From UBA4207 sp964352405 (lineage in GTDB: Bacteria > Bdellovibrionota > Bacteriovoracia > Bacteriovoracales > Bacteriovoracaceae), in contig CAYGRY010000086.1 of NCBI GenBank assembly GCA_964352405.1, forward strand, positions 1 through 10,034: 10,034 nt of DNA, read 5' to 3'. The notes under the pieces are model-generated. The model was not told the DNA's origin and ran no database searches. It saw only the letters and a list, made by a program, of their open reading frames with translations. The position numbers and the translations under genes were made by a program. Shown here piece after piece: positions 1 through 7,678 of the stretch. Numbering within the stretch: position 1 is the stretch's first letter; each line of letters opens with the position of its first letter.

Positions 1-3000
1 GTGTTGGATGGCATAGTCTGGCAAATTATCAATATCCATTAAATTTTTAATAATAAACATGGACTCACCACCAATAACATAGCTTGGACGCATTATTACC
101 GGAAAGCCAATTTCTTCTAATACTTCTAAAAGCTCTCTATAGGTGCGAATTTCTTGTGATCTTGTAAGGCTTAAATCTAGAGATTGTATAACTTCACTAA
201 AGGCCTTTCTATCCTCACAAAGATCAAGTGTTTCAGATGGACTACCTAAAAAATTAAAAGTTCTAAGCCTTGAGCGAAAACCAAGGTCAATTCTCTCTCT
301 TAATCTAATTCCTGTTTGTCCTGCAAAAGACCATATAATACCATCAGGATTTTCATGACAGAGAATATCAAAGACATCTTCTTCATAAAGAGGTGATAGA
401 TAGAGTCGATCCGAGCTATCATAATCGGTTGAGACAGTTTCGGGATTAGAGTTCACCATGATGGCACGATGTCCATTGGCCTGAAGTTGTTGACACGCTT
501 TCACACATGAATAATCAAATTCAATCCCTTGGCCAATTCTATTAGGGCCACTGCCCATAATAATATAGCGTTTATCATCGCTAATTTTCTTTGCCTCACA
601 CGCGCGACCATAGGTTGCGTAGTAGTAAGGAGTTAAGGCATGAAACTCACCTGAACATGTATCCACCGCTTTAAAGGTTGGAACTGTCTTTGTTTCAATT
701 CTCTTTTTTAGAACTTCTGCTTGAGTCGTGCGACTTAAAAGAGCGATAAATTTATCAGAGCAGCCAAATTTCTTTGCTTCAAGTAAAAGTTCGGCGTCAG
801 AAATACTGGATTTTTGAGCAATAGCTTTTTCAGTTTCAACAATTAATTGGTTTTGTTCTAAAAACCAATGAGAGATTCTTGAGTTGGAAAAAATTTGATC
901 GACAGTTTGATTTCGTCTTTGGGCTTCAAGTGCTGTTAGCAGAGAGAGCTCCTGAGGCTTTTTCAGGCGGTGATTAAGATAGTCTACGTTTGTAATTAGT
1001 GGACTTGTTTTTAAACGGTTGAGATGAGGAATCTCAAGTCCTATTTCAAGGGATCTAAGGGCTTTTAAAAAGGCTTCGTTAAAACTTCCACCAATCGCCA
1101 ACACTTCACCTACAGCTCTCATTTGCGGGCCTAAGAGTCGTGAGTAGCTTGGAAACTTTTCAAATGGAAAGACAGGTATTTTTAAAGCGACGTAGTCTTG
1201 AGTTGGCTCAAAGGCGACAGGTGAAGCTTTAGTAATATCATTTAAAATTTCTTTTAAGGTATATCCAACGGCGAGAAGAGCAGAGATCTTCGCAATAGGG
1301 TAACCGGTTGCCTTGGATGCTAGAGCAGAGCTTCTAGAAACCCTTGGGTTCATCTCAATCACGACAATATCATCTTCATCGTGGGGATTAACGGCAAACT
1401 GAACGTTGGCACCACCGGCAACAACACCCATTCTTTTGGCAATCTTAAGCGACATTGTACGCATTTGTTGCATACAACGATCACTAATCGTCATGGCCGG
1501 AGCTACAGTGATAGAGTCACCCGTATGAACGCCACATGGATCTACGTTTTCAATCGAACAAATAATAACACCGTTGCCGGCGCTATCAACCATGACCTCA
1601 AGTTCGACTTCTTTAAATCCAACCAGTGATTTTTCCATGGTGACTGGAAATTTAATATCAGACTCTAGAACTTCATGCAGCTCTTTTGAGTTGTGAATGA
1701 GAGCAGCACCGCTTCCACCAAGGGCGAAGTCTCGGCGAATAATTAAGGGGTAGCCAACTTTGCTTTGGGCCATGAGTTCGGCATCATTTGCATTTTTGGC
1801 ACTAAAGCGCTTTCCACCCTGGTATCCCATTTGCTCAAGTTCTTTGGCAAAAAGGTTTCGATCTTCCGTCTTCTTAATGGTTTCAACATTGGCACCTAAA
1901 AGGGCAACACCATTTTTAGCTAAGTATTCATCTTCTTCAAGCTCAATACAAATGTTCAAAGCGGTTTGCCCGCCCATGGTTGATAAGACTGCATCAACAT
2001 TTTCTTTTTTAATAATTTTTTTAATAGTCTCTTTAGTAATCGGCTCGATATAAGTGGCGTAGGCCATATCTGGATCAGTCATGATCGTTGCCGGATTGGA
2101 GTTTAATAAAACAACATCAATGCCAATTTCACGAAGTGACTTACATGCTTGTGTACCGGAATAGTCGAATTCGCTGGCTTGACCAATCTTAATTGGACCT
2201 GAACCAATTAAGAGAATCTTTTTATAAGGCACATCTTTTTTGACTGTTTTTTGTAATTTCACTCGAGGCGCTAATTTATTCTTTTCAATAGGCTTTGTGA
2301 GTTCACCATTTAAAAACTGCTCAATCTCTTCAAAGAATATTAAAGCATCAGCTGGGCCTGGGTTTGCTTCGGGGTGAAATTGTACTGACTTAATTTGGTG
2401 ATCACTACTCGCAATACCCTCAATCGATTGATCAAATAAAGAAGAGTAGGTGACGAGCCATTCTTTTTGAATCGCTTTTTCTTGACTGATTTTTTCGAAA
2501 CTATCGTCATCAATGGCATAACCATGGTTTTGACTGGTAATTAAAATAAGACCTGTCTGATGATCGAGACATGGATGATTAATCCCTCGTTGGCCAAAAG
2601 GCAGCTTGATGGTCTTAGCACCAAGGGCCAAGCCTAAAAGCTGATGGCCTAAGCAAATTCCTCGCATTGGAATAGTTGAAGATAACAATTCTTTAACAAC
2701 TGAAATCTCAGCCTTATGGTTTTGTGGATCGCCTGGGCCGTTAGATAAAAAGATTAATCTTGGCTTATAGCTTAGAACATCTTTGGCCGTTGTATTATAG
2801 GGAACGACCACTAATGGTTTTTTAAGCTTCTTAAGATTTTCGATAATAGCATTCTTGCAGCCGTAATCAATTAAGACGATAGGGCTATCGCCAGCAGTGA
2901 TGACTTCTGGCTTTGATCTTGAAACTTTTGAAAGCTCATCACAGATAAGCTTTGCTGATTCGAACTCTTGATTTGTTGGAGTCACTTTCGAGGTTGTGAT

Positions 3001-3414
3001 GACACTTTTGTGATTTGGGTGATCGGTAAGATATTTCACCAACGCTCGATTATCGATATCACTTATAATTGGAATATTTAAATCTTCAAGAAAATCGTTG
3101 GCCGAAAAATGTCGACCAATAATAGAGCTGGCATGCACACCCAAGCTTTGTCTGACCTTTTTATCGCTAGGGTAATTACCAACATGAGCGGCTGAGAAGA
3201 TAATATGCTGACCCAAATAACTTGGATCCGTGATGGTTTCTTCGTAACCTGTCATGGCCGTTGTAAAAGCTGCTTCTCCCCAAACACCATTTTTAAGTTG
3301 CTCTTCTTGCCAGTCACACCACCCTTGAAAGTGAACCCCATCTTCAAAATGAAGCCAGACTTTAGTTGTTTTTAATTTTTTAGCAAAAGTCACTTCACGC
3401 GATGTGTGTGTCAT
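1..3414 (-). CDS. carAB: Fused carbamoyl-phosphate synthetase, CarA glutaminase joined to CarB synthetase (C-terminus off window)
   Basis: One frame of 1138 codons runs from the ATG at 3414 to the window edge without a stop. It makes carbamoyl phosphate from glutamine, bicarbonate and 2 ATP for pyrimidines and arginine. Residues 1-370 are a complete CarA: N-terminal small-subunit domain (TAMTGYEE at about 52-59), then a class I glutamine amidotransferase with GICLGHQ (nucleophile Cys254) and SVQFHPE (His347, Glu349), so the triad is intact. A lysine-rich linker of roughly 20-30 residues leads into CarB at about 398 (LLIGSGPIKIGQ). The first ATP-grasp half carries HTGDSITVAP and IEMNPRVSRSS (Glu687, Asn689). 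A middle helical domain spans about 795-935, then the second half begins with GSGPNRIGQGIEFDY and RPSYVIGG. By comparison with E. coli CarB (about 1073 residues), some 320 residues are missing off the window, including the regulatory MGS-like domain. GGAG (3421-3424) lies 6 bases before the start. It is downstream of pyrB in the same orientation. Confidence 0.95.
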   Translation of the reverse strand, partial: MTHTSREVTFAKKLKTTKVWLHFEDGVHFQGWCDWQEEQLKNGVWGEAAFTTAMTGYEETITDPSYLGQHIIFSAAHVGNYPSDKKVRQSLGVHASSIIGRHFSANDFLEDLNIPIISDIDNRALVKYLTDHPNHKSVITTSKVTPTNQEFESAKLICDELSKVSRSKPEVITAGDSPIVLIDYGCKNAIIENLKKLKKPLVVVPYNTTAKDVLSYKPRLIFLSNGPGDPQNHKAEISVVKELLSSTIPMRGICLGHQLLGLALGAKTIKLPFGQRGINHPCLDHQTGLILITSQNHGYAIDDDSFEKISQEKAIQKEWLVTYSSLFDQSIEGIASSDHQIKSVQFHPEANPGPADALIFFEEIEQFLNGELTKPIEKNKLAPRVKLQKTVKKDVPYKKILLIGSGPIKIGQASEFDYSGTQACKSLREIGIDVVLLNSNPATIMTDPDMAYATYIEPITKETIKKIIKKENVDAVLSTMGGQTALNICIELEEDEYLAKNGVALLGANVETIKKTEDRNLFAKELEQMGYQGGKRFSAKNANDAELMAQSKVGYPLIIRRDFALGGSGAALIHNSKELHEVLESDIKFPVTMEKSLVGFKEVELEVMVDSAGNGVIICSIENVDPCGVHTGDSITVAPAMTISDRCMQQMRTMSLKIAKRMGVVAGGANVQFAVNPHDEDDIVVIEMNPRVSRSSALASKATGYPIAKISALLAVGYTLKEILNDITKASPVAFEPTQDYVALKIPVFPFEKFPSYSRLLGPQMRAVGEVLAIGGSFNEAFLKALRSLEIGLEIPHLNRLKTSPLITNVDYLNHRLKKPQELSLLTALEAQRRNQTVDQIFSNSRISHWFLEQNQLIVETEKAIAQKSSISDAELLLEAKKFGCSDKFIALLSRTTQAEVLKKRIETKTVPTFKAVDTCSGEFHALTPYYYATYGRACEAKKISDDKRYIIMGSGPNRIGQGIEFDYSCVKACQQLQANGHRAIMVNSNPETVSTDYDSSDRLYLSPLYEEDVFDILCHENPDGIIWSFAGQTGIRLRERIDLGFRSRLRTFNFLGSPSETLDLCEDRKAFSEVIQSLDLSLTRSQEIRTYRELLEVLEEIGFPVIMRPSYVIGGESMFIIKNLMDIDNLPDYAIQH

Positions 3415-3444
3415 AGCGATCTCCAAAGAATAAATAAGAATTTG

Positions 3445-3460
3445 TAGGGACGACTCCCTA
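3445..3460 (-). repeat. Short intergenic hairpin between pyrB and carAB
   Basis: In the 66-base pyrB-carAB spacer the minus strand reads TAGGGA-GTCG-TCCCTA, a perfect 6-bp stem with a 4-base loop. It sits about 20 bases after the pyrB stop and about 20 bases before the carAB ribosome binding site. No T run follows, so it is not a convincing intrinsic terminator. It could stabilise or mark a processing point in a pyrB-carAB transcript, or be chance. Confidence 0.35.
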
Positions 3461-3480
3461 GAGAAGTTAAAAACGAAAGA

Positions 3481-4440
3481 TTATAGGCGAACAGGTTTGT
3501 GTCCAATTGTCTTATCACCATTTTCAAGCATGGCCATTAAAATTGCCATGCGGGTATAAACTGAGTTGACCACTTGTTGGTAACCCAAAAAAAGTTCAGA
3601 TTTTAAAACATCACTAGCGATTTCAACTCCGATATTAGCCGGACCTGGATGAAGAACAGGGATCGCTTTATTGTGTTTTTTTAGTTTTGCGAGATCAATT
3701 CCAAAGTTTTGATTGTAGCTTTCATAGATTTTTGTGTACTCAGGCGAGTTATGTCTCTCTTTTTGAATTCGTAGCATATAGAGAATATCTGACTGAGCTA
3801 AGGCTTCATCAAGATTCGTCATCAGTTGAACATTCTTATCTTCATAAAGGTATTCTTTTGGTCCACACAAAATGACCTTGGCCCCAAATTGTGGCAACAG
3901 CCGAACCAGTGAGTGAGTGACGCGAGAATGTTTTGAGTCACCTACAATAGTAACCGTTTTCCCATCAAGCTCTAGACCTTGATCGATGAGTGTAAACAAA
4001 TCAAGTAGGGCTTGAGTCGGGTGTTCGTTAATACCATCCCCGCCATTAATTAGCTTAATCGGTGGATTATTTTTAAACTCGCTTAATTGGTTTGAAACCG
4101 ATGTTCTAAGAACACAAATATCGACACCTTGATACCAAAGAGTCAGAAGTGTTTCTTCAATGCTTTCACCTTTTTGAAGAGAACTTTTTTCGGCATTGAA
4201 GTCAACATACATACAGCCCAGTTTTTGGATGGCCAAGCCAAAAGAATGCTTTGTTCGAGTTGAATGTTCTAAAAATGAAGTGGCTACAACGTATTTACGG
4301 TAAGATTCGTAGGGAGCAAACTGTCGATCTTGAAAACGGATTTTGTTCTGTGCGCTGACAGTGAGAAGAGATCGAATTTGTTCTAACGTCAGGTCGTCGA
4401 TACTTTCGAAAACCGAGGGGAACTTGTTCATATCGCCCAT
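3481..4440 (-). CDS. pyrB: Aspartate carbamoyltransferase, catalytic chain
   Basis: Condenses carbamoyl phosphate with aspartate to N-carbamoylaspartate, the first committed pyrimidine step, in the cytoplasm. The 319-residue length is normal for the catalytic chain. The carbamoyl-phosphate signature FLEHSTRT (57-63 or so; Ser60-Thr61-Arg62-Thr63) is present. So are the mobile-loop region SSLQKGES with Lys90, VLRT (Arg112), EHPTQALLD (His140, Gln143), the aspartate-side LRIQKER (Arg224, Gln226), and LHPGP (263-267). Two familiar C-terminal positions differ from the common bacterial form: NIGVEI rather than NRGVEI, and VVNSVYTRMA rather than the usual VxNGVxVRMA. The start is uncertain by three codons: ATG at 4440 and ATG at 4431 both lack a strong ribosome binding site, and the conserved region begins after both. 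carAB follows 66 bases downstream, so its product can be used at once. No regulatory-chain gene (pyrI) or pyrC is seen beside it. Confidence 0.95.
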   Translation of the reverse strand: MGDMNKFPSVFESIDDLTLEQIRSLLTVSAQNKIRFQDRQFAPYESYRKYVVATSFLEHSTRTKHSFGLAIQKLGCMYVDFNAEKSSLQKGESIEETLLTLWYQGVDICVLRTSVSNQLSEFKNNPPIKLINGGDGINEHPTQALLDLFTLIDQGLELDGKTVTIVGDSKHSRVTHSLVRLLPQFGAKVILCGPKEYLYEDKNVQLMTNLDEALAQSDILYMLRIQKERHNSPEYTKIYESYNQNFGIDLAKLKKHNKAIPVLHPGPANIGVEIASDVLKSELFLGYQQVVNSVYTRMAILMAMLENGDKTIGHKPVRL

Positions 4441-4480
4441 GGGTGCTAGGTTTTAATAAGCTTAGACTAAGAATCGCGGG
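4441..4480. promoter_or_regulatory. Divergent intergenic region between pyrB and the 349-residue protein gene
   Basis: Only 40 bases separate the two divergent start codons, so promoters for one or both genes must extend into the opposite coding sequence or be compressed here. The centre is AT-rich (TTTTAATAAGCTTAG, 4451-4465). No pair of hexamers close to the sigma70 consensus stands out on either strand, and I see no obvious operator palindrome beyond AAGCTT. Confidence 0.4.
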
Positions 4481-5530
4481 ATGAAAACAATCATCTTGCT
4501 TGGAAGTAGTGTGCAAGACTATCAGCTATTTGATACAGCGTCCCAGAATGAAGCTCTGATCAATGAGTTTAAGGGCAATCTCTTTGAGTATCTTGTCGGT
4601 CTTGAATTGGCCAAATCAGTAGGATGTGAAGCTCATTTTCTTAGCTCTATCCAATCCGATCTCACTTCAAGACTTCGCTCGTATGAAGACTGGTTATGGC
4701 AAAATGATAGTGATTTGGCCGAGCAACTTCCTCGGTTAGCAAAAAGCTGTGCAGACTATTTTAAGAGTCATTACTCTCATTCTTTTGAAAAAGTTCTTTT
4801 AGTCGGAAAAATTGCTGGTGGCTCCCATGATCAAAGTGTTGGGGAGGCTGACTTACTTTTAATTGATCGCCATCAAAATACAACATCCATCAGTCTTAAG
4901 CTTTGTCGCACGGGCGCTTACGTTAATACTAAGTCCGCTGGTATTCGAAGTTTCTTATCAAAATATTTCTCACTCTTACCAAACTCTGGGCTCACGCAAG
5001 AAAGATTAAATTTAGTCCTCGATGAAAGTTTTAAAGAGCTTTCTCGTGAACTGCATCGTCGTCACGGACTTGAAGAAGAAGATCAGTTTAGTAAAAAGTG
5101 GATGGATGCCAATCTTCCTGTACTGCCAGGAGCATTAAATGAGCTTGATCAATCTTTAATGTTCGAGCATTACTATAGAGTGATCTCAATTATTGCCGTC
5201 TTTTTAAAAGATGCTTTTGAAAATGATCAAGAACGATTTAATCGTTGTGTTGGCTCAATTTTAGGTTTTGCCAATCAAGAGCAGATTCAAGTGATTTGTT
5301 ATCACCGCGAAGTGAGTAAAAAGAAATATCAATGGAGTCACTGTGAATACACCGACTTTAGTGATCGCTTTGACCAATTGGCCTTAGGGCAGTTTCAACC
5401 TGCTAAAAAGAACCAAGCCTCTTTTAGCATTGAGTATCCCTTTGGAGATCTGCAAATTCGCGTAAAACCTATGAATAAATTTACTGTAGCCGCTTTAAAG
5501 GTGAATTGTTCAGTCCGATCTAGAACATAG
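4481..5530 (+). CDS. Unrecognised protein, possible PD-(D/E)XK nuclease-like fold
   Basis: I do not recognise this 349-residue soluble protein with certainty; there is no signal peptide or membrane segment. Its layout is suggestive: a helix FKGNLFEYLVG (30-40, Glu36), a strand with GEADLLLID (121-129, Asp124), then SISLKL (136-141, Lys140), followed by GAYVNTKSAGIRSFLSKYF (145-163). Acidic helix, Asp strand and x-Lys strand in that order resemble the PD-(D/E)XK nuclease core, with Ser138 where the second acidic residue is usual; some restriction enzymes also vary there. The C-terminal half is helical (FEHYYRVISIIAVFLKDAF) and ends in beta-rich sequence. An in-frame TAG at 4463-4465 limits the start to the ATG at 4481, which has a poor ribosome binding site. 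GTG at 4511, preceded by GGAAG (4502-4506), is an alternative. It is divergent from pyrB. There is no methyltransferase neighbour, so a restriction role is not supported. Confidence 0.8.
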   Translation: MKTIILLGSSVQDYQLFDTASQNEALINEFKGNLFEYLVGLELAKSVGCEAHFLSSIQSDLTSRLRSYEDWLWQNDSDLAEQLPRLAKSCADYFKSHYSHSFEKVLLVGKIAGGSHDQSVGEADLLLIDRHQNTTSISLKLCRTGAYVNTKSAGIRSFLSKYFSLLPNSGLTQERLNLVLDESFKELSRELHRRHGLEEEDQFSKKWMDANLPVLPGALNELDQSLMFEHYYRVISIIAVFLKDAFENDQERFNRCVGSILGFANQEQIQVICYHREVSKKKYQWSHCEYTDFSDRFDQLALGQFQPAKKNQASFSIEYPFGDLQIRVKPMNKFTVAALKVNCSVRSRT

Positions 5531-5548
5531 GCTTTCGATCTTTCAATA

Positions 5549-5558
5549 ACTTATAAGT
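5549..5558. repeat. AT-rich palindrome upstream of the exported-protein promoter
   Basis: ACTTATAAGT is a perfect 10-base palindrome, overlapping GTATAC (5557-5562), about 20 bases upstream of the -35 element of the following promoter. It could be an operator half or an upstream AT-rich element, but short palindromes are common in AT-rich spacers. Confidence 0.2.
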
Positions 5559-5578
5559 ATACATAATTACATCATCTC

Positions 5579-5607
5579 TTGAGATTTAAGTCGCGATGCG
5601 TTGTAAT
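5579..5607 (+). promoter_or_regulatory. Sigma70-type promoter for the exported 662-residue protein (and possibly mtgA)
   Basis: TTGAGA (5579-5584) and TGTAAT (5602-5607) are each five of six matches to the -35 and -10 consensus, with an ideal 17-base spacer. Transcription would begin near 5614, giving a leader of about 23 bases with AGGAG (5624-5628) eight bases before the ATG at 5637. The preceding bases, 5541-5570, are AT-rich and could act as an UP element. Confidence 0.65.
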
Positions 5608-5636
5608 GCTGGCAATTCATTTTAGGAGTTTGATTT

Positions 5637-7625
5637 ATGATTCGTCGGGGTGCTTTGCTATCTGTTCTATGTTTATCGTTGAACACTTTTGCCAGTGATC
5701 CTATCGACCAAATGAGACAGGCGAGGGCAAGTATAACACTGCCAACCCTCTCTATTCAGGATACCCAATCCTTAAATGATATTTTTTCTAGAAACCTAAG
5801 AAAGCCAGCCAGACCTGAATCATGTCCTATGATTTCTAAGCAGTATTCAGATATCGTGGCCAAAATTGCAAGCCTAAAGGCATTGTTTCGCGATAGCTGT
5901 GGTGAGGAAGATCCAACCAGATTAGATGAAATTTTTAATGGTGCCACGGCCATTCAAGGTGAACTTGAAAACGCAGGTGTTGCAACTGCTCCTGCCACAC
6001 CGACAACTATTAATGGTCAACAAATTGGTGATGTTGTTCAAAATATTAATGATATTTTCCTTCGTGGAAAATGTAATTTTAGAGACAAAAGTTTCTTACA
6101 AAATTCTGCCGATGTTATCTTACGTTTTTCTCAGCTAGGACTACTCGTTCCTAACTCAAACGGATTAGTTTTGTCAGCTGGTGGTATTGCCATGTCTTCG
6201 ATTCTAAATCTGATTCATTCATTATTTGAAAAACGCTTTAACTTTGAAGATGCGGCCGATCGTCAAAGCTTTATTAAACTTAATTGTGCTTTCTACGACA
6301 TTAGAAGTGATATCGAAAACTCTGGTTTTATGGATGTTGTGACTCAGGCGCATTTTGATGATGTTCAAAACTTAACACCTATTCGTACCCAACTCGATAA
6401 TATCAATAAGGCCATCGCAGCTTCTCAAAAAAGTTTTCGCGAGTCTGTTGAAAAAGCTAAAGAAGCTTATTTTGCTCAAAGCCTTGGTGACTCTGTAGAG
6501 TTTAAAAAATCACTGGCAGCGGCGATTGCAGCTTTATCAAGTGATTTAAGTGACGACGGTACAGGTCCTGCTAACACGAGAAAGCTACAAGTTCTTTTAA
6601 GTATGGTTAATCTTCGTGTTCAACTTGAAACTCAGATTAAAGATTTTATGAGTCGTGGTCTTTCAGAAGTCGCTTTTTTAGACACCATGGCGCTTGCAGA
6701 ACTTGCTAAATATGATTCTGAAAGCCCTGAGTTCGCGACACTTTATGCGATGCCAGTTAAAGAATACCGTGATGGTGTACGTTCCGTCTTACTTTTCCAT
6801 CTTGAGCGTCTAACAGCTAATGTTGAGAAATTAAGAACAGCGAAAAATGAACAATGGTTAACGCTTGATCTTGATGGCAAAACAATCAAAGACTTTATCG
6901 CAGCCGCCGAAAAAAGTATGACGGATGCAATCACTGCGATTGGTGAAAACAACAAAAAAGCGACGATAGTTGCTGAGAAATTAAAGAGAATGACAAGCAC
7001 TCGTGACTTCACTGGCAGAGATGATGGTACTGAAAATATCGTTTCCATACTGTCAGACTACGATAATATTGTTGAGCAGATCTATGGTAAATGGGGCGAT
7101 GAGTTCTTAAAGTTTACAGCTGGTGGCTCATTAAAATCACTTAAGAATTTTAGAAAAGATTATGATCAATTCTCAGATCAGCATCTTGATGAGGGGAAAG
7201 TGATCTCTGCTCAAGATCTTACTGAGCTTGAGCGTCTTCAATCATGTCAAAATGCTTTACCGGCTAGACGTGAGTGGAAGTTGGCACAAAGTTTGGCCCA
7301 ACAAGGACATGATTTTGTTGTGACTAATAAAGAACTTTTCCACACAGCAACGCCAAGACTCTTTTTGAGTTGGACAGGGGATCGTCCAGGTATTCATGGA
7401 ATGCGTTCAAAGTTTGAAAGAATTCGCGAGCACTTTATCTCAAGTGTTTGGGCACAGGAATTTCTTGCTGGTCGTCCTGTGGATTCTGATGCTATGCGCT
7501 TACTTGAGCGTCGCGATCGTCTAGGTCGTGCCATGGTAGAAGTCATTGGTGATCGTACTAAAGCCACTCGTATCCAAGAGCTTTTAGAAGCCTACAAATG
7601 TAACGATATTATAGTTACAGATTAA
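5637..7625 (+). CDS. Exported, mostly helical protein of unknown function
   Basis: I do not recognise the family. The 662-residue product starts with a clear Sec signal peptide (MIRR, hydrophobic 5-15, likely cut after TFA19). Cys12 lies inside the hydrophobic core without a proper lipobox, so it is probably not a lipoprotein. The mature part has exactly six cysteines, at 63, 88, 146, 217, 537 and 655, suggesting up to three disulfides in the periplasm. A threonine/alanine/proline-rich linker lies at about 114-125. Residues 165-195 (GLLVPNSNGLVLSAGGIAMS and on) are hydrophobic and glycine-rich, possibly a membrane-associated hairpin. Residues 245-450 are predicted long alpha-helices, many with alternating Lys/Glu as in coiled coils. 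The C-terminal 130 residues are Arg/Leu-rich and end near Cys655. AGGAG eight bases before the ATG fixes the start. mtgA follows 53 bases downstream, which hints at an envelope role; that is inference. Confidence 0.9.
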   Translation: MIRRGALLSVLCLSLNTFASDPIDQMRQARASITLPTLSIQDTQSLNDIFSRNLRKPARPESCPMISKQYSDIVAKIASLKALFRDSCGEEDPTRLDEIFNGATAIQGELENAGVATAPATPTTINGQQIGDVVQNINDIFLRGKCNFRDKSFLQNSADVILRFSQLGLLVPNSNGLVLSAGGIAMSSILNLIHSLFEKRFNFEDAADRQSFIKLNCAFYDIRSDIENSGFMDVVTQAHFDDVQNLTPIRTQLDNINKAIAASQKSFRESVEKAKEAYFAQSLGDSVEFKKSLAAAIAALSSDLSDDGTGPANTRKLQVLLSMVNLRVQLETQIKDFMSRGLSEVAFLDTMALAELAKYDSESPEFATLYAMPVKEYRDGVRSVLLFHLERLTANVEKLRTAKNEQWLTLDLDGKTIKDFIAAAEKSMTDAITAIGENNKKATIVAEKLKRMTSTRDFTGRDDGTENIVSILSDYDNIVEQIYGKWGDEFLKFTAGGSLKSLKNFRKDYDQFSDQHLDEGKVISAQDLTELERLQSCQNALPARREWKLAQSLAQQGHDFVVTNKELFHTATPRLFLSWTGDRPGIHGMRSKFERIREHFISSVWAQEFLAGRPVDSDAMRLLERRDRLGRAMVEVIGDRTKATRIQELLEAYKCNDIIVTD

Positions 7626-7632
7626 TACTTGC

Positions 7633-7675
7633 ACCTCCAATGGCAACCTCTTAAAATGAGGTCTGCTTTGGAGGT
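7633..7675 (+). promoter_or_regulatory. mtgA leader with nested, competing inverted repeats masking the ribosome binding site
   Basis: ACCTCCAA (7633-7640) is the exact reverse complement of TTGGAGGT (7668-7675), which contains the GGAGG ribosome binding site of the GTG at 7679. Nested inside, ACCTC (7646-7650) pairs with GAGGT (7658-7662) around a 7-base loop TTAAAAT. Each ACCTC could pair with either GAGGT, so alternative folds exist, some exposing and some hiding the binding site. The outer stem is followed by TTTT (7675-7678), so it could also act as a weak terminator for the upstream gene. Confidence 0.5.
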
Positions 7676-7678
7676 TTT

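Noticed and set aside
143..2525. Several open frames of 60-100 codons on both strands within the carAB region (for example 1381-1629 and 1760-2053 plus, 2340-2525 minus)
   Set aside because: They lie in other frames over a continuous, strongly conserved CarA-CarB reading frame and encode no recognisable protein.
4462..4490. Possible pyrB promoter on the minus strand, TTGTTT and GTCTAA with 17-base spacing
   Set aside because: Each hexamer matches the consensus at only about three of six positions, which is expected by chance in AT-rich sequence.
4295..4516. Minus-strand frame of 73 codons overlapping the pyrB start and the divergent gene start
   Set aside because: It overlaps two better supported genes, and its product has no features of a real protein.
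5637..5700. Lipoprotein signal in the 662-residue protein because of Cys12 in the leader
   Set aside because: The residues before Cys12 are Ser-Val-Leu, with Leu at -1, which is not a lipobox; a normal cleavage site after TFA19 fits better.
6743..7048. 101-codon minus-strand frame inside the exported protein gene
   Set aside because: It lies entirely within a long gene with its own promoter, binding site and signal peptide; a shadow frame is the simpler reading.
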